A DNA stretch of 64,000 nt from positions 558,001 through 622,000 of the forward strand of contig NZ_FRCC01000002.1 in assembly GCF_900142775.1 (NCBI RefSeq). The letters are read 5' to 3'. Source of the DNA: Flavobacterium flevense. Lineage in GTDB: Bacteria; Bacteroidota; Bacteroidia; Flavobacteriales; Flavobacteriaceae. The position numbers and the translations under genes are program-made. How positions within the stretch are numbered: the first letter of the stretch is position 1; each line of letters opens with the position of its first letter. The notes beneath the pieces were generated by a model. The model saw nothing but the letters and a program-made list of their open reading frames with translations. It had not been told where the DNA came from and did not search any database. Positions 62,971-64,000 of this stretch are shown here, one piece after another.

Positions 62971-63009
62971 TTTTCAGTTTTTGAATTCTCAACATAAACT
63001 TAAAAATAC

Positions 63010-63031
63010 GAGATCGCTTCGTGCCTCGCAA
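63010..63031. repeat. Half copy of the CGAGG-type spacer repeat overlapping the rsmA leader
   Basis: GAGATCGCTTCGTGCCTCGC (from 63010) is a right-hand arm of the repeat type seen at 12262-12328 (which reads AATTGCGAGGAACG...). It ends 8 nt before the rsmA ATG. A GTG at 63021 lies inside it and would only be an annotation artefact. Confidence 0.7.
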
Positions 63032-63038
63032 CAACAAC

Positions 63039-63818
63039 ATGGATAAAGTAAAAGCTAAAAAACACCTCGGACAACATTTCTTAAAAGACGAAAGTATTGC
63101 TAAAGCCATTGCTGATACACTCAGTTTAGAAGGCTATCAGGATGTATTGGAAATAGGGCCGGGAATGGGAGTTTTGACTAAATATATGCTGGATAAAGCC
63201 ATCACAACTTATGTGATTGAAATTGATACCGAATCAGTGACTTATTTAGAGGCAAATTATCCAAAATTACATGGAAAAATCATTTCTCAGGATTTTTTGA
63301 AATACAATGTCAATGAAGTTTTCGAAAACAAGCAATTTGCTATCATTGGAAATTTTCCATACAACATTTCGACCCAAATTGTATTTAGAGTTTTAGAAAT
63401 GAGAGACCAAATTCCGGAGTTTTCGGGCATGTTTCAAAAAGAAGTGGCAGAACGTATTTGCGAGAAAAAAGGAAGTAAGGCGTACGGAATATTATCTGTC
63501 TTAGCGCAGGCTTTTTATGATACGGAATATTTATTTACTGTTGATGAAAACGTATTTAATCCGCCACCAAAGGTGAAATCGGGTGTGATGCGCATGCGTC
63601 GAAAAGAAGATTACAGCTTGCCTTGTAGTGTGAAATTGTTTTTTACCGTGGTAAAAACTGCTTTTCAACAACGCCGTAAAACGTTACGTAACAGTTTAAA
63701 AACACTCAATTTATCGGATAATTTAAGAGAAGATAGTATCTTTGACCTCCGTCCGGAACAGTTGGACGTGGCACAATTTATCGAACTTACTCAAAAAATA
63801 GAAGCCGATGGAGTTTAA
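63039..63818 (+). CDS. rsmA: 16S rRNA (adenine(1518)/adenine(1519)) dimethyltransferase
   Basis: A 259-residue KsgA/RsmA protein. The start at 63039 ([19 protein letters not shown]) matches the family opening; the in-frame GTG at 63021 lies in a repeat arm. Motif [13 protein letters not shown] binds S-adenosylmethionine; the catalytic motif IV is [11 protein letters not shown]; the C-terminal helical domain has [15 protein letters not shown]. The 3' end overlaps the start of mgtE by 11 nt, a common arrangement in Bacteroidetes. Confidence 0.96.
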   Translation: MDKVKAKKHLGQHFLKDESIAKAIADTLSLEGYQDVLEIGPGMGVLTKYMLDKAITTYVIEIDTESVTYLEANYPKLHGKIISQDFLKYNVNEVFENKQFAIIGNFPYNISTQIVFRVLEMRDQIPEFSGMFQKEVAERICEKKGSKAYGILSVLAQAFYDTEYLFTVDENVFNPPPKVKSGVMRMRRKEDYSLPCSVKLFFTVVKTAFQQRRKTLRNSLKTLNLSDNLREDSIFDLRPEQLDVAQFIELTQKIEADGV

Positions 63819-64000
63819 AATCAGCAAGGAATTAATACAAGAAGTTAAGGAACTTATTGAGGTAAAAAACGACCATAAACTGGAAGTTATCCTCAATGAT
63901 ATCCACCATGCTGATATTGCGGAAATTCTGGACGAACTTGATTTTGACGATGCAACTTATATTTTTAAGGTTTTAGATAGTGATAAAACGGCAGAAATTC
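63808..64000 (+). CDS. mgtE: Magnesium transporter MgtE, N-terminal part, truncated by window edge
   Basis: The frame is open from 63808 to the window end and overlaps rsmA by 11 nt. The visible 64 residues ([57 protein letters not shown]) form the MgtE N-terminal superhelical domain with its [10 protein letters not shown] repeat. The CBS and membrane domains lie beyond the window. Confidence 0.88.
   Translation, partial: MEFKISKELIQEVKELIEVKNDHKLEVILNDIHHADIAEILDELDFDDATYIFKVLDSDKTAEI

Noticed and set aside
1..64000. tRNA or rRNA genes
   Set aside because: No cloverleaf-like GGTTC..A / acceptor combination or rRNA signature was seen in the spacers; GGTTCA/TGAACC near 61841 is a simple hairpin.

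Overview
The window looks like chromosomal DNA of a Flavobacterium-type member of the Bacteroidetes. The DNA is AT-rich. Most genes lack a clear Shine-Dalgarno sequence and have A-rich leaders. Several promoters match the Bacteroidetes pattern (TTG or TTTG, about 20 nt, then TAnnTTTG). The proteins are typical of the group: TonB-dependent receptors with carboxypeptidase-like plug extensions, secreted glycosidases, a CrtY-type lycopene cyclase and TlpA thioredoxins. The spacers carry many dispersed inverted repeats.

Layout. (1) 1-14.8 kb, + strand: a run of seven secreted carbohydrate-active proteins (end of an alpha/alpha-barrel glycosidase, a GH78 rhamnosidase, an Asp-box sialidase-like lipoprotein, a secreted TIM-barrel isomerase-like protein, an alpha-glucuronidase-like enzyme and two GH2 enzymes). 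This looks like the hydrolase arm of a polysaccharide utilisation locus for a glycan containing rhamnose, uronic acid and galactose; its SusC/SusD genes would lie to the left. (2) 14.8-20.4 kb: a TonB C-terminal-domain protein, a U32 'peptidase', a ferredoxin, a bacilliredoxin, crtY and a thioredoxin-like protein. (3) 20.4-36.1 kb: a dense metal-homeostasis region. It has two TonB receptors, two lipoproteins, a His-rich small protein, a Fur/Zur-type regulator, a thioredoxin-reductase-like flavoprotein, mntH (Nramp fused to UspA), mntR, feoA-feoB, a PAS protein, a 42-residue FeoB-associated protein and an SCO protein. Two sets of palindromic operators can be read directly: TGCAA-N5-TTGCA around the Fur-family gene, and TTTAG-N6-CTAAA before mntH and before the distal TonB receptor. 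(4) 36.1-53 kb: mostly housekeeping and lineage-specific genes (a drug/metabolite transporter with an in-frame stop, SDR protein, M28 protease, GNAT-nitrilase fusion, ssb, ferritin, HAD phosphatase, a second EamA transporter, metG). (5) 53-64 kb: a frameshifted YhcG/DUF1016 nuclease gene with a duplicated 27-bp palindrome, a DMP19-like protein, a histidine kinase, serS, a TPR protein, a DUF4286-like protein, an Abi_2/AbiF-type HEPN gene preceded by a promoter and a well-folded hairpin RNA candidate, rsmA, and the start of mgtE.

The most notable unit is 61.93-62.97 kb. A short structured transcript candidate (long bulged stem capped by a GUGA loop) lies just before an Abi_2 family gene with an R-x4-H HEPN motif. 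This arrangement matches the ncRNA-controlled AbiF-type toxin systems proposed to be related to the ancestry of Cas13. The second most notable set is the metal regulon, where operator-like palindromes link an otherwise unassigned TonB receptor/thioredoxin operon to the MntR regulator.
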